Assembly: GCF_001613425.1 (NCBI RefSeq)
Contig: NZ_BDCI01000008.1
Coordinates: 62,001-126,000 of the forward strand
Reading direction: 5' to 3'
Origin: Nocardia vulneris
Lineage (GTDB): Bacteria > Actinomycetota > Actinomycetes > Mycobacteriales > Mycobacteriaceae
Length of the DNA stretch: 64,000 nt
Shown: positions 25,611-35,159 of the stretch, piece by piece
Numbering within the stretch: position 1 is the first letter of the stretch
Layout of the letters: the number at the start of each line of letters is the position of its first letter
Position numbers and translations under genes: made by a program
The notes under the pieces: model-generated
The model's database searches: none
Told to the model about the DNA's origin: nothing
What the model saw: the letters and a program-made list of their open reading frames with translations, nothing else

Positions 25611-27458
25611 CTATCGGCTGACGGCCGGCACGGGCACCGCATCGATCAGCTCGCGGGTGTACTCGTGCCGCGGTGCCGCGAAAATCTGTTCCGCGGTACC
25701 GGATTCGACGATCTTGCCGCGGTACATCACCGCGATGTCGTGCGCCAGATTGCGCACCACGGACAGGTCGTGCGAGACGAACAGGTAGGAGAGGCCGCGT
25801 TCGATCTGCAAGTCGCGCAACAGGTTCAGCACACCGGCCTGAATGGAGACGTCCAGCGAGGACACCGGCTCGTCCAGCACCAGGATCTCCGGGTCCAGCG
25901 CCAGCGCGCGGGCGATGCTGATGCGCTGCTTCTGGCCGCCGGAGAAGTCGGCGGGGTAGCGCTCGGCATGTTCGCGCCGCAGCCCGACCTGTTCGAGCAG
26001 TTCCGGCACACGCCGCTCGATCTCGGCGCGGGGTCGTCCGTCGATGCGCATCGGCTCGGCCAGCGCGTCGAAGATCGGCAGGCGCGGGTCCAGCGACGCG
26101 GTCGGATCCTGGAAGACGATCTGCATCTTTCGCCGGATCTCGCGTCGCTGCGCCTTGTTCAGGGACGCGACATCGCTGCCCATGATCTCGATCGTGCCCG
26201 ATTCCGGGCTGATCAGGTCGAGAATCTGGGTGAGCGTGGTCGATTTGCCGGAACCGGACTCACCGACCAGCGCGAGCGTGCGACCCTGGCGGATCTCGAA
26301 GCTGATCCCGTCGACCGCGCGGATCTCGCCCTTGCGGCGGCGGAACACGATGCCGGCGGTGATCGGGAAGGTCTTCACCAGATCCGAGACCCGCAGCACC
26401 ACCCGGTCGCTCACCTCGGCCTCGACCTCCGGCGCGGACACCTCCTGCCGGTAGGCCTCGAACAACGCGTCGCTGCCGACCTCCGCGGTACGGATGCAGG
26501 CCGCGGCGTGGCCGGGGTTGGTCTTCTCCAGCGGCGGTTCGGCGACCCGGCACTCGTCGATCGCGATCGGGCAGCGCGGCGCGAACGAGCAGCCCGGCGG
26601 CAGATCGTGCATGGCGGGCGGCGAGCCGACGATCGGGATGAGCGGCGACCTCGCGGGGCCGTCCATCCGCGGGATGGAACCGAGCAGGCCCACCGTGTAC
26701 GGCATCCGCGGCGCACTGAAAAGCGCAGCGGTGGAGGCGGTTTCGACGATCTTCCCGGCGTACATCACCGCGACCCGATCGGCCAGGGTCGCCGCGATGC
26801 CCATGTCGTGGGTGATCATGACGACGCCCGCGCCGGTGATATCGCGCGCTTTACGCAGCAGATTCAGGATCTGCTTCTGCACCGTGACGTCCAGCGCCGT
26901 GGTCGGTTCGTCGCAGATGATCAGCGCCGGATCGTTCGCGATCGCCATCGCGATGACCACGCGCTGGCGCATACCGCCGGAGAACTCGTGCGGAAACGCC
27001 TTGGCGCGCACCTCGGGTTCGCTGATGCCGACCAGGCCGAGCAGTTCCACCGCTTTGGCCGCGGCCTCGGACTTGCTCAGGTTGCCGTGTGCCAGCAGGG
27101 CTTCGGCGATCTGCTCACCGACCCGGTACACCGGGGTCAGCGCCGACAGCGGATCCTGGAACACCATGCTGATGGAACTGCCACGCAGCCTGGACAATTC
27201 GCGATCGCCCAGGCCGAGCAGTTCCCGGCCGCGCAACCGGATCGAGCCGCCGATGCGGGCCTGCTCCGGCAGCAGCCCCATCACCGCGAGCGAGGACACC
27301 GACTTGCCGGAGCCGGATTCGCCCACGATGGCGAGCACTTCGCCGTCGGACACCGTGTAATTGACCCCGCGCACCGCCTCGATGCGGCCCTCTTCGCTGG
27401 GGAAGGAGACGCGCAGATCGGTCACCTCCAGCAGCGGCGCGGTGAAGTTCCCGGTCAT
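25611..27458 (-). CDS. Dual-ATPase subunit of dipeptide/oligopeptide ABC transporter
   Basis: This 615-residue protein fuses two complete nucleotide-binding domains (DppD-DppF arrangement). Each half has Walker A GESGSGKS, a signature ([18 protein letters not shown]) and a Walker B followed by DEP ([24 protein letters not shown]). Between the halves is the Cys-containing oligopeptide-transporter tail ([14 protein letters not shown]), which in relatives binds an Fe-S cluster. The start overlaps the stop of the upstream permease gene as ATGA. It powers import by the two permeases. Confidence 0.93.
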   Translation of the reverse strand: MTGNFTAPLLEVTDLRVSFPSEEGRIEAVRGVNYTVSDGEVLAIVGESGSGKSVSSLAVMGLLPEQARIGGSIRLRGRELLGLGDRELSRLRGSSISMVFQDPLSALTPVYRVGEQIAEALLAHGNLSKSEAAAKAVELLGLVGISEPEVRAKAFPHEFSGGMRQRVVIAMAIANDPALIICDEPTTALDVTVQKQILNLLRKARDITGAGVVMITHDMGIAATLADRVAVMYAGKIVETASTAALFSAPRMPYTVGLLGSIPRMDGPARSPLIPIVGSPPAMHDLPPGCSFAPRCPIAIDECRVAEPPLEKTNPGHAAACIRTAEVGSDALFEAYRQEVSAPEVEAEVSDRVVLRVSDLVKTFPITAGIVFRRRKGEIRAVDGISFEIRQGRTLALVGESGSGKSTTLTQILDLISPESGTIEIMGSDVASLNKAQRREIRRKMQIVFQDPTASLDPRLPIFDALAEPMRIDGRPRAEIERRVPELLEQVGLRREHAERYPADFSGGQKQRISIARALALDPEILVLDEPVSSLDVSIQAGVLNLLRDLQIERGLSYLFVSHDLSVVRNLAHDIAVMYRGKIVESGTAEQIFAAPRHEYTRELIDAVPVPAVSR

Positions 27459-28375
27459 GGTTTTGCCTTCTTCTTCGAGCGCGCCCGCTTGGCACCGGGA
27501 TCGAACGCGTCACGCAGTCCGTCGCCGACCAGGTTGGCGCACAACACGATGGTGATCAACAGGCCACCGGCGAACAGGAACAGCCACGGATAGGTCAGCG
27601 CCGATTTGGTGCCCGCCGCGATGAGCGAGCCAAGCGAGACATCCGGCGGCTGCACACCGAAACCGAGGAAGCTGAGCCCGGTTTCGGCCATGATCGCCGC
27701 GCCCACCGCCAGCGTGGTGTCGATGATCAGGATCGAGGCGATGTTCGGCAGGATGTGGCTGACGATGACCGTGCGCGTCGGCGCGCCCATATATCGTGCG
27801 GCTCTGACGAATTCGCGGTCGCGCAGACTCAACGTGAGACCGCGCACGATGCGCGCGCTGATCATCCAGCCGAACACGCTGAGCAACAGGATGAGCAGCA
27901 GGATCGACCCGCTGCCCTTCGTCCGCGGCGCGAACAGCGCGACGATGATGAAGCTGGGCACCACGAGCAGCAAATCGACCAGCCACATGATCGCGCGATC
28001 GGTCCAGCCGCCGAGCAGCCCGGCCATCGCGCCCGCCGTCGCGGCGATGACGGTGGAGATCACGGCGACACACAGGCCGATCACCAGCGATTTCTGCATA
28101 CCGCGCAGCGTCTGGGCGAGCACGTCCTGCCCGATCTGCGTGGTGCCGAACGGGTGCTTCGCGCTCGGCGGCTTGAGCAGCGCGGTGTAGTCCAGCTGCT
28201 GGTAGTCGTACTTCAGCAGCGGCGGCAGCGCGAAACTCGCGATGAACAGCAGGATCAGGATCACGCCGCCGACCACGGCCGGCTTGTTGCGCAGGAACCG
28301 GCGCCACACCAGTTTGCGCCGACCGGCCGCAGCAGGCTCTGGTGCCCCTTGAACGATGATTTCCGCTTCGGTCAT
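27455..28375 (-). CDS. ABC transporter permease, DppC type
   Basis: The protein has 306 residues from the ATG at 28375, which overlaps the stop of the first permease gene (ATGA). It has an N-terminal cytoplasmic arm, helix 1 at about residues 32-52, the [18 protein letters not shown] motif before the core, and the EAA loop near [26 protein letters not shown]-terminal [19 protein letters not shown] is typical of OppC/DppC. It pairs with the DppB-like permease. Confidence 0.93.
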   Translation of the reverse strand: MTEAEIIVQGAPEPAAAGRRKLVWRRFLRNKPAVVGGVILILLFIASFALPPLLKYDYQQLDYTALLKPPSAKHPFGTTQIGQDVLAQTLRGMQKSLVIGLCVAVISTVIAATAGAMAGLLGGWTDRAIMWLVDLLLVVPSFIIVALFAPRTKGSGSILLLILLLSVFGWMISARIVRGLTLSLRDREFVRAARYMGAPTRTVIVSHILPNIASILIIDTTLAVGAAIMAETGLSFLGFGVQPPDVSLGSLIAAGTKSALTYPWLFLFAGGLLITIVLCANLVGDGLRDAFDPGAKRARSKKKAKP

Positions 28376-29349
28376 GAGACTCGCACCCTCGGATCCAACA
28401 GGGCCAGCACGATATCGGAGAGCAGGCCCGAGACCAGCACCACCAATCCGGCGAACGCGGTCACCGTGACCACCGGGTACAGGTCCTGGGCGTTGATCGA
28501 ATCGACGAGCCACTCGCCGACCCCGTGCCAGCCGAAGATCTTCTCGGTGAACGTCGCACCGGTGATCAGGCCGAGCAGGCTGTAGGCGAACAGCGTCGCC
28601 ATCGGGATCAGCGCCGTTCGCAATCCGTGCTTGTACAGCGCCTTGCTGCGGGTGAGGCCCTTCGCGCGGGCGGTGCGGATGAAATCGCTCTGCAGCACGT
28701 CGAGCATGGCGTTGCGCTGATAGCGGCTGTAGCCCGCCATGCCGCCGAGTGCCAGGCCCGCCGTCGGCAGCACGAGATGCTGCAACCGGTCGAGCAACTG
28801 CGGCCAGAATCCGTCGATCCGGTTCGCCGACGTTTCCCCGGTATAGAGGAAAATCTGCGCACCGGTGAGCGAATTTATTTCCAGCGCACCGTATTTCAGC
28901 AGAGTCGCGAGCAAGAACACCGGCGTGCTGAGGACCAGTAGCGAGATGATCGTGGTGAAGTAGTCGCTGAATTTGTATTGCCGGATCGCGCCGGCCGCAC
29001 CGATCAGGACACCGAGCACCGTGCCGACCAGCGAACCGATGATCAGCAACCGCAGACTCACCGCCACCCGGCGCGGCAACTCCGCGCTCACCGGCTGACC
29101 GGCCAGGGTCTTCCCGAAATCGCCTTGCGGAATCCCTTTGAGCCAGGTGAGATAGCGCTGCGGGATCGGGTCGTTGAGATGTAACTCCTCGGCCTTGGCG
29201 TCGATCACCGCCTGCGGCGGGCGCGGATTGCGTTGTTCCAGACTGTCCAGCGGCCGGAACGTCAATGACGCCAGGCTGAAGGTCAGGAACGACGCCAGCA
29301 GCAACAGCACGACATAGTGAAGCGCGCGTCGTAGCAGGAAGCCGGTCAT
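28372..29349 (-). CDS. ABC transporter permease, DppB type
   Basis: This 325-residue protein starts with the DppB/OppB pattern RRALHYVVLLLLASFLTFSL and has a long periplasmic loop with DPIPQRYLTWLKGIPQGDFG. The EAA loop reads DFIRTARAKGLTRSKALYKHGLRTALIP. It is the first gene of the seven-gene operon dppB-like, dppC-like, ATPase, three SBPs (one broken), membrane protein. Nearly all junctions are 4-base overlaps. Confidence 0.93.
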   Translation of the reverse strand: MTGFLLRRALHYVVLLLLASFLTFSLASLTFRPLDSLEQRNPRPPQAVIDAKAEELHLNDPIPQRYLTWLKGIPQGDFGKTLAGQPVSAELPRRVAVSLRLLIIGSLVGTVLGVLIGAAGAIRQYKFSDYFTTIISLLVLSTPVFLLATLLKYGALEINSLTGAQIFLYTGETSANRIDGFWPQLLDRLQHLVLPTAGLALGGMAGYSRYQRNAMLDVLQSDFIRTARAKGLTRSKALYKHGLRTALIPMATLFAYSLLGLITGATFTEKIFGWHGVGEWLVDSINAQDLYPVVTVTAFAGLVVLVSGLLSDIVLALLDPRVRVS

Positions 29350-29506
29350 CAGTCCTCGTGTGTCTTTCGGCTGGACGGACCAGCGACGAGTATTAGCCCC
29401 TGATCATAAGGACGTCGACCCGAACGCGCGTGGCACGTGGCGTTCGGGCATGTCCTTTATTCTGTGCGGCACAGACATGTGCGGGTTTTTCCGCTGAGGG
29501 GGAGTC

Positions 29507-30526
29507 ATGGTGTCACCGCAATATCCCAGCGGCTACCACCCGTATCCCGGCTATCCGGGCGTTGTGCCTGCGCCCAGTGGCGCGACCGCGATCACCGCGG
29601 GGGTGCTCGCGTGTGTCGGCGCGGTCGGGCAATTACTCGGCGGCGCGGTCAACCTGGTGTTCGGGATCGTCGATATCGGCCATGAACTCGGCGAATACGA
29701 TGCCACCGGGCTGCTGGGGCAGAGTTGGTACCGGACTTTCGCCCTCACCAGCGGGGCGGCGGCGCTACTGACCGCGGTGCTGCTCGGCGTCGGCGCGATC
29801 GGCCTGTTGCGCCGCAAACAGTTCGGCCGGATGCTCGTCGTGGTCGGCTGCGCGGCGGTGATCGTCCTCGGCATCGTCTCGTTCGCCCTCGTCCAATCCG
29901 CGGGCGGCTCGTGGGACAGTTCCCTCGGCGTGAGCACCGGCATCAGCGGACTCGTCGGCTTGCTGTTCCCGGTCGGCACCGCCGCCCTCGCCCTGGTCCC
30001 CGCCACCACCCGCTGGCTCGCCCACACCCCGGCCGCCTATCCGTACGCTCCACCCCAAGGCGCCCCTTGGACCGCACAGCCGTGGCAGCCGCCCTTCCCC
30101 GATCAACCCCAAGTCAATTGGCAGGCCACACCCGCGATACCAGCCTCAGGCGACCAACCCACCTGGGGCGCGCCGGGAAGCCAAGCCCCGCACGCTCCTT
30201 GGGGCGCACCCACGCCGAACACCCAAACGCCGCCCCCGATCGGCGCACAGCCCGCTCACCCTCAACCGAACTGGGCAGCACCGGAAGCCCCAGCCCAACC
30301 CGCCCGCTCGTGGGCCACATCCGGTGGCGAAGCCTCGACCGACCAACCCGCGCCCGCGACATGGGGCCCTGCCTCGCAAGACATCCAACCCGCCGCGTCT
30401 GCGCAAGCCCGATCCGATTCCCCTGCGCACCACGATGATTCGGTCTGGCAGCCGCCGTCGTCCGCAAAACCTGCATCGCCCGCCCCGGACCCGGACGTCA
30501 CGGTCGAGCACCCACCCTCGCCCTAG
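29507..30526 (+). CDS. Four-helix membrane protein with Pro/Ala-rich C-terminal tail
   Basis: The protein has 339 residues with GAGGGGGAG just before the ATG. A short Pro/Tyr-rich N-terminus precedes four hydrophobic segments (about residues 24-52, 80-100, 110-130, 140-165). A tail of about 170 residues follows, rich in Pro, Ala, Gln and Trp, with recurrent PxWGAP units. The sequence LLRRKQFGRMLVVVG and the exit RWLAHTP recur in modified form in the protein at 41930-42502, so they are relatives. Function unknown. The stop overlaps the convergent peptidase gene by four bases. Confidence 0.75.
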   Translation: MVSPQYPSGYHPYPGYPGVVPAPSGATAITAGVLACVGAVGQLLGGAVNLVFGIVDIGHELGEYDATGLLGQSWYRTFALTSGAAALLTAVLLGVGAIGLLRRKQFGRMLVVVGCAAVIVLGIVSFALVQSAGGSWDSSLGVSTGISGLVGLLFPVGTAALALVPATTRWLAHTPAAYPYAPPQGAPWTAQPWQPPFPDQPQVNWQATPAIPASGDQPTWGAPGSQAPHAPWGAPTPNTQTPPPIGAQPAHPQPNWAAPEAPAQPARSWATSGGEASTDQPAPATWGPASQDIQPAASAQARSDSPAHHDDSVWQPPSSAKPASPAPDPDVTVEHPPSP

Positions 30527-32022
30527 CCCCTTGGACAGGTCATGTCGTGTTCGGGCATGGTGCCGTCCACCAGGTAGCTGGTGACGACGTCGGACGCGCA
30601 ACGGTTGGCGCCGAGAACATAGACCCCGTGCCCACTCCCGTCGACAGTGACCAACCGGGACCGTGCACCGAACTTCTCGTCGAGGAGCTCGCCGCCATGT
30701 AGCGGGGTGACCGGGTCGCGCTGGTTCTGCACGATCAGCACATCGGCCGGGCCGCTGTTGTCGATCCGCACCGGCGGCTCGGACGGCCCGAGTGTCCAGT
30801 AGGCGCAGGGCATGACGTTCGCGGCGGCCGCGCCGTAGAGCGGATACCGTTCCCGGTCCTCGGCGACGGCCCGCTGGTAGGTCTGGACGTCCGCGGGCCA
30901 TTCGACATCGTTGCAGGTCACAGCGAGAAAGACGGACCAGGCGTTATCGTTCGGCGACGCCGCGCCGGTACCCGGTGGACGGCCGCCCGCAGATCCGGGA
31001 TGTCCGGTTTCGAGCAGCGATTTCCAGCTCTCGGCCGCCGGCGCGTACAACGCCGGGCGATAGAGCGTGAAGAAGGTGCCGAACCGGAAGAGGCCGCCGT
31101 CCATCCCGTCCACCGGGTGCGCGTCGAGTCGCTCGGCGAGAGTGAAGTACGTCCGCCGCACCTCTTCCGGTGTGCGGCCCAGACCGTAGGTGTCGTGGTG
31201 GTCGGCGGCCCATGCCGCGAAGTCGGGGAACGTATCATCCATGCCGCGGCCGTACCGGCGCATCCCGTCGTGGTCGAGGTAGGTGTCGCCGATATTGCTG
31301 TCGAGCACGATGCGGTCGGCCTGCTGCGGGAACATCGAGGCGTAGGCGGCGCCCAGCGCGGTGCCGTACGAGTAACCGAGGAAGCTGGCTTTGTCCGCAC
31401 CCAGCGCCTCCCGGATCCGGTCCAGGTCGCGGGCCATATTCGCGGTCGACACAGACCGCAACCGGCCCTCGTGGTCGTTGGCCGCGCACTGTTCGGCGAC
31501 CCCCTGGGCGACCGTGGCCCGCTCGGTGACCGCCGCCTCGTGCACCGCATACGGCGGGATATTGCCGAAGTACGCCTGATCATCGGTGAACCCGCAGCTC
31601 ACCGGTGCCGAATGGCCGACCCCGCGGGTATCCATACCGATCACGTCATAGCTGTCCAGCACCGCGGCGGGCAGCCCGTGCGCAGCCAGGAACTTGGGCT
31701 GGTCCAACCCTGTTCCACCCGGACCACCGGGGTTGAGTAGCAACACTCCGCGACGCTTGTCCGGATGCTTACTCGCCAGCCGCGAGATCATGATCTCGAT
31801 CTGCGCGCCCGCGGGCTCGCGGTAATTCAATGGTGCCGGCACAGTGGCGCACTGCAACTGAGCCGGCCCGGCCGCGGGATCTTCGACGCCCTCCGGGCAT
31901 GCGCCCCACTGCACCTGCGCTACGGGGTCTTCGTCCGGCCTCGCGACCACGATGAGCGCTCCGACCATCACCGCGGTGAGACCGAGAACGGCCAGCAGGC
32001 TCCGGGTCCGTTGTCGATTCAT
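30523..32022 (-). CDS. Secreted TAP-like alpha/beta-hydrolase (tripeptidyl aminopeptidase family)
   Basis: This 499-residue protein has a signal or anchor segment (residues 8-27). The oxyanion region LLNPGGPGGTG is at about 95-105, the nucleophile Ser218 in GYSYGT, the acid in NQRDPVTPLHGGE and the His in DGSGHGVY. A TAP-like C-terminal domain follows, with RCASDVVTSYLVDG and two terminal-region Cys. These are standard for secreted actinomycete proteases that trim N-terminal peptides. It is divergent from a two-component system that could control it. Confidence 0.9.
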   Translation of the reverse strand: MNRQRTRSLLAVLGLTAVMVGALIVVARPDEDPVAQVQWGACPEGVEDPAAGPAQLQCATVPAPLNYREPAGAQIEIMISRLASKHPDKRRGVLLLNPGGPGGTGLDQPKFLAAHGLPAAVLDSYDVIGMDTRGVGHSAPVSCGFTDDQAYFGNIPPYAVHEAAVTERATVAQGVAEQCAANDHEGRLRSVSTANMARDLDRIREALGADKASFLGYSYGTALGAAYASMFPQQADRIVLDSNIGDTYLDHDGMRRYGRGMDDTFPDFAAWAADHHDTYGLGRTPEEVRRTYFTLAERLDAHPVDGMDGGLFRFGTFFTLYRPALYAPAAESWKSLLETGHPGSAGGRPPGTGAASPNDNAWSVFLAVTCNDVEWPADVQTYQRAVAEDRERYPLYGAAAANVMPCAYWTLGPSEPPVRIDNSGPADVLIVQNQRDPVTPLHGGELLDEKFGARSRLVTVDGSGHGVYVLGANRCASDVVTSYLVDGTMPEHDMTCPRG

Positions 32023-32250
32023 ACGCTGCTACTCCCTGACGAAATGGCGCCTACCACGACAAACCCGTCCGCTGGGCTCGTGTCCGGCTGGTATCTGAAC
32101 GAGTCTGTCGAGCCCGCCCCGGTCGGCACATCGCTCCGGGGGCGGCAATCGTGTTCGACGAAAGTCGAGGCGGCGATTCGCCCCGGGTCGAGCCCCCTCT
32201 CAGCCGCTGGGCTGCTGCTTCCGGCCGGTCGGTGTCGCGATAATGACCGG

Positions 32251-33435
32251 GTGGACACCGACGGCGCCGCACGACTCGGGGCATGGCAGCAGATCTGGCG
32301 GCTGACCGCGGCCGCGGTAATCGGCACGGCCTTCTGGTTCGCCGTCGCCACGGCGCTGCCGGTGGGCTGCGCGGCCGATACGTGTTCCTGGTTCGTCACC
32401 GGTGATCCGCTGCTCGCGCTCGGCTGCTTGACGGTGCTGCTGTGGCGGCGGCGGTTCCCGTTCACCGTCGCGTTGGTGGTCGTGATCGCCTCGGCGGCGT
32501 CGGCGCTCGCCACCGGGGCCGCGTTGCTGGCACTGTGTTCGCTGTCCACTCGCCGTCGTCCGGTCGAGATCGGGGTAGTCGTCGTGGCGTATGTGACCGC
32601 GGCTCAGTTCACCGAAGAGCTCTATCCGCTCGGTACGCCGGCCGTCCCGATCTGGCTGGAACTCGCGCTGCCACTGGCCAGCGCGGGGATCGCGGTGGCA
32701 ACCGGTGTGGCCATCGACGCGCGTCGCGTCGAAGTGCGATCGCTGCGCGATCGTGCCGACAGCGCGGAACGCGAACAGGCCGCCCGGGCGGCGCAGGCAC
32801 AGGCCACCGAACGCAATCGGATCGCCCGCGAGATGCACGATGTGCTCGCGCACCGGATTTCGCTGGTCGCCATGCAAGCCGGCGTGCTGGATCACCGTGA
32901 CGATCTCGCAGCCGAGGAGAAGCGCACACTGATCCGCGGGATCGCCGACGGTTCCCGCCAAGCACTGGAAGAACTCCGCGACGTCCTCGGCGTCCTGCGC
33001 GCCGACCCCGACCGCCCCGAACCACCGCAACCCACCCTGGACCGGATCTCGGAGCTGGTGGCCGACGCCCGATCATCGGGCCTGGACGTCACGCTCACCA
33101 GCACGGTCAGCGCCACCCCACCCGAGACCGTGGGACGGACCGGCTATCGGGTAATCCAGGAAGGGCTGACCAACGCCGCGAAACATGCCCCGGCCGCACA
33201 GGTGCACATCACCGTAGCTGGGGCGCCCGGCGGTGAACTGCACGTCAGCGTGCGCAATTCCGCGGCCGCGACCGCCGTCGCCCGGCCACCGGCCTCGGGC
33301 TTCGGTCTCCTCGGCCTCGCCGAACGAATCACCCTCGCCGGCGGAACACTCGACCACCGCCGCACCTGCGACAACGGGTACGTTCTCACCGCGCAACTTC
33401 CCTGGCCGGGGCACGACCACGAGAAACGAGCATGA
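32251..33435 (+). CDS. Sensor histidine kinase, NarL/DesK type
   Basis: The protein has 394 residues from a GTG at 32251. About five hydrophobic segments lie within residues 15-155, followed by a short coiled stretch and the HisKA_3 box RIAREMHDVLAHRIS with phospho-acceptor His196. The HATPase domain has GLTNAAKHA (N box) and GFGLLGLAERI (G box). The sensing part has no large extracellular domain, so it may read the membrane itself. The stop directly abuts the response regulator start. Confidence 0.92.
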   Translation: MDTDGAARLGAWQQIWRLTAAAVIGTAFWFAVATALPVGCAADTCSWFVTGDPLLALGCLTVLLWRRRFPFTVALVVVIASAASALATGAALLALCSLSTRRRPVEIGVVVVAYVTAAQFTEELYPLGTPAVPIWLELALPLASAGIAVATGVAIDARRVEVRSLRDRADSAEREQAARAAQAQATERNRIAREMHDVLAHRISLVAMQAGVLDHRDDLAAEEKRTLIRGIADGSRQALEELRDVLGVLRADPDRPEPPQPTLDRISELVADARSSGLDVTLTSTVSATPPETVGRTGYRVIQEGLTNAAKHAPAAQVHITVAGAPGGELHVSVRNSAAATAVARPPASGFGLLGLAERITLAGGTLDHRRTCDNGYVLTAQLPWPGHDHEKRA

Positions 33436-34113
33436 GTGCGCAGTGAACAGGAGACGGTGCGCGTCGTCATCGTCGACGACGACCAGCTGGTGCGGATGGC
33501 CCTACGACTCGTCATCGACGGCGAGCCGGACCTGACCGTCGTCGCGGAGGCCGCCGACGGGGACACCGCGATCGAGGTGGTGGCCGAACAGCGACCGGAC
33601 GTCGTGCTGATGGATGTGCGGATGCCCGGCCGCGACGGTGTCGACACCACCCGGTACCTGCGCGACGTGCCGGATGCGCCGGCGGTCCTGATGCTGACCA
33701 CCTTCGACTCCGACGAGCTGGTACTCGGTGCCCTACGCGCCGGGGCGCTCGGCTTCGTGCTCAAGGACACTCCGCCCGCCCGGATCGCCGACGCGGTGCG
33801 CACCGTCGCGGCGGGCAACCCCGTGCTGTCTCCCACGGTCACGGCGCGGGTGATCGCCGCGGCCACCGGACCGGGGTCCGCCGAAGCCCGCAGCGCCGCC
33901 CGCGACGTCGCGCGGAAGCGACTGGCTGCCCTGTCCGAACGCGAACTCGACACCGCGCGCGCCATCGCCGACGGGCTGGGCAACCCGGAGATCGCCGCCC
34001 GGCTGAAGGTCACCGTCGCCACCGTCAAGGCACACACCGGCAACCTGTTCACCAAACTGGGCGTCGCTAATCGAGTACAGATCGCGCTGTTGGTCCGCGA
34101 CGCAGAACAGTGA
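33436..34113 (+). CDS. LuxR-type response regulator
   Basis: This 225-residue protein has receiver acidic residues VDDDQ, phospho-acceptor Asp60 in VLMDVRMPG and conserved Lys in GFVLKDTPP. The C-terminal LuxR helix-turn-helix is LSERELDTARAIADGL through VATVKAHTGNLFTKLGV. The GTG start follows the kinase stop without a gap. A second GTG at 33457 behind CAGGAGA would give a shorter N-terminus. It is the partner of the kinase; the adjacent divergent peptidase is a plausible target. Confidence 0.93.
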   Translation: MRSEQETVRVVIVDDDQLVRMALRLVIDGEPDLTVVAEAADGDTAIEVVAEQRPDVVLMDVRMPGRDGVDTTRYLRDVPDAPAVLMLTTFDSDELVLGALRAGALGFVLKDTPPARIADAVRTVAAGNPVLSPTVTARVIAAATGPGSAEARSAARDVARKRLAALSERELDTARAIADGLGNPEIAARLKVTVATVKAHTGNLFTKLGVANRVQIALLVRDAEQ

Positions 34114-34295
34114 CCAGGCAGCCGCTCAGCGGTGCCGCCCCACAAGGCAAGCCGCCCGGCCCGGCTGGACAGGTCGGGACCGGTTCGTGGAGTTCGGGTC
34201 GCTGAGGCCGGTGTGGAGGGTGCGCGGCCTACTGGTGGGTATCAACCGGTGGTACCGGGTCACCTGGGGGACGGTTGTCCGGCAGGATGGAATAG

Positions 34296-35126
34296 GTGAC
34301 CCACTTGCACCTGCCCAAGCCGAAGATGGTGGCCACCGATGTGGACGGCACCCTCATCGATCACGACGAGCGGGTCACCGCGCGCACCAAGGCCGCGGTG
34401 GACGCGCTGATCGGCGACGGTGTGCCGTTCGTGCTCGCCACCGGACGCCCGCCGCGCTGGATCGACCCGGTGGTGGACGGGCTCGGCTACGCGCCGCTGT
34501 GCGTGTGCGGCAACGGGGCGGTGATCTACGACAGCGCGACCGACCGGGTGCTGACCAGCATGACGCTGGACGTGGACACGCTGTCCTGGATCGCGGACCT
34601 GGCCGAGGAGGCACTGCCCGGCTGCGGTCTGGCGGCCGAACGGGTCGGGGCGAGCGCGCACGACGCGGTCACCCCGCAATTCGTCAGCTCGCCGCTGTAC
34701 GAGCACGCCTGGCTGAACCCGGACGACACGTCGGTGGCCCGGGACGAGGTCATCGATGCGCCGGCGATCAAGATGCTGATCCGACTACCCGGGGCGCGCA
34801 GCTCGGACATGCGCACGGTGCTCGCCCCGCTGATCGGTGAGCGCGCCGACATCACCTACTCCACCGAACACGGTCTGATCGAACTCTCCGCGCCGGGCGT
34901 CACGAAGGCTTCCGGTCTGGCGGTCGTCGCGCAGCGCCTCGGCGTCGAATCCGCCAACATCATCGCGTTCGGCGACATGCCCAACGATGTCCCGATGCTC
35001 ACCATGGCCGGTCACGGTGTCGCCATGGCCAACGCCCACCCCGAAACCCTCGCCGCCGCAAACGAAGTCGCCCAATCCAACCGGGACGACGGCGTCGCCC
35101 GCGTCCTCGAACGCTGGTGGGTCTGA
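34296..35126 (+). CDS. HAD-superfamily phosphatase, Cof type
   Basis: This 276-residue protein has motif I DVDGTLID, motif II ATGRPPRW, the Lys region ASGLAVVAQRLG and motif IV FGDMPNDVPML, all diagnostic of Cof-type HAD hydrolases that dephosphorylate sugar phosphates or flavin-like metabolites. From memory, Rv3813c is the equivalent gene near the M. tuberculosis cell-wall locus, so this marks the return to conserved synteny. The start is GTG. Confidence 0.9.
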   Translation: MTHLHLPKPKMVATDVDGTLIDHDERVTARTKAAVDALIGDGVPFVLATGRPPRWIDPVVDGLGYAPLCVCGNGAVIYDSATDRVLTSMTLDVDTLSWIADLAEEALPGCGLAAERVGASAHDAVTPQFVSSPLYEHAWLNPDDTSVARDEVIDAPAIKMLIRLPGARSSDMRTVLAPLIGERADITYSTEHGLIELSAPGVTKASGLAVVAQRLGVESANIIAFGDMPNDVPMLTMAGHGVAMANAHPETLAAANEVAQSNRDDGVARVLERWWV

Positions 35127-35159
35127 GTCCGTTCCGCGCCCGCCGTGCGTCGAGTCGTG

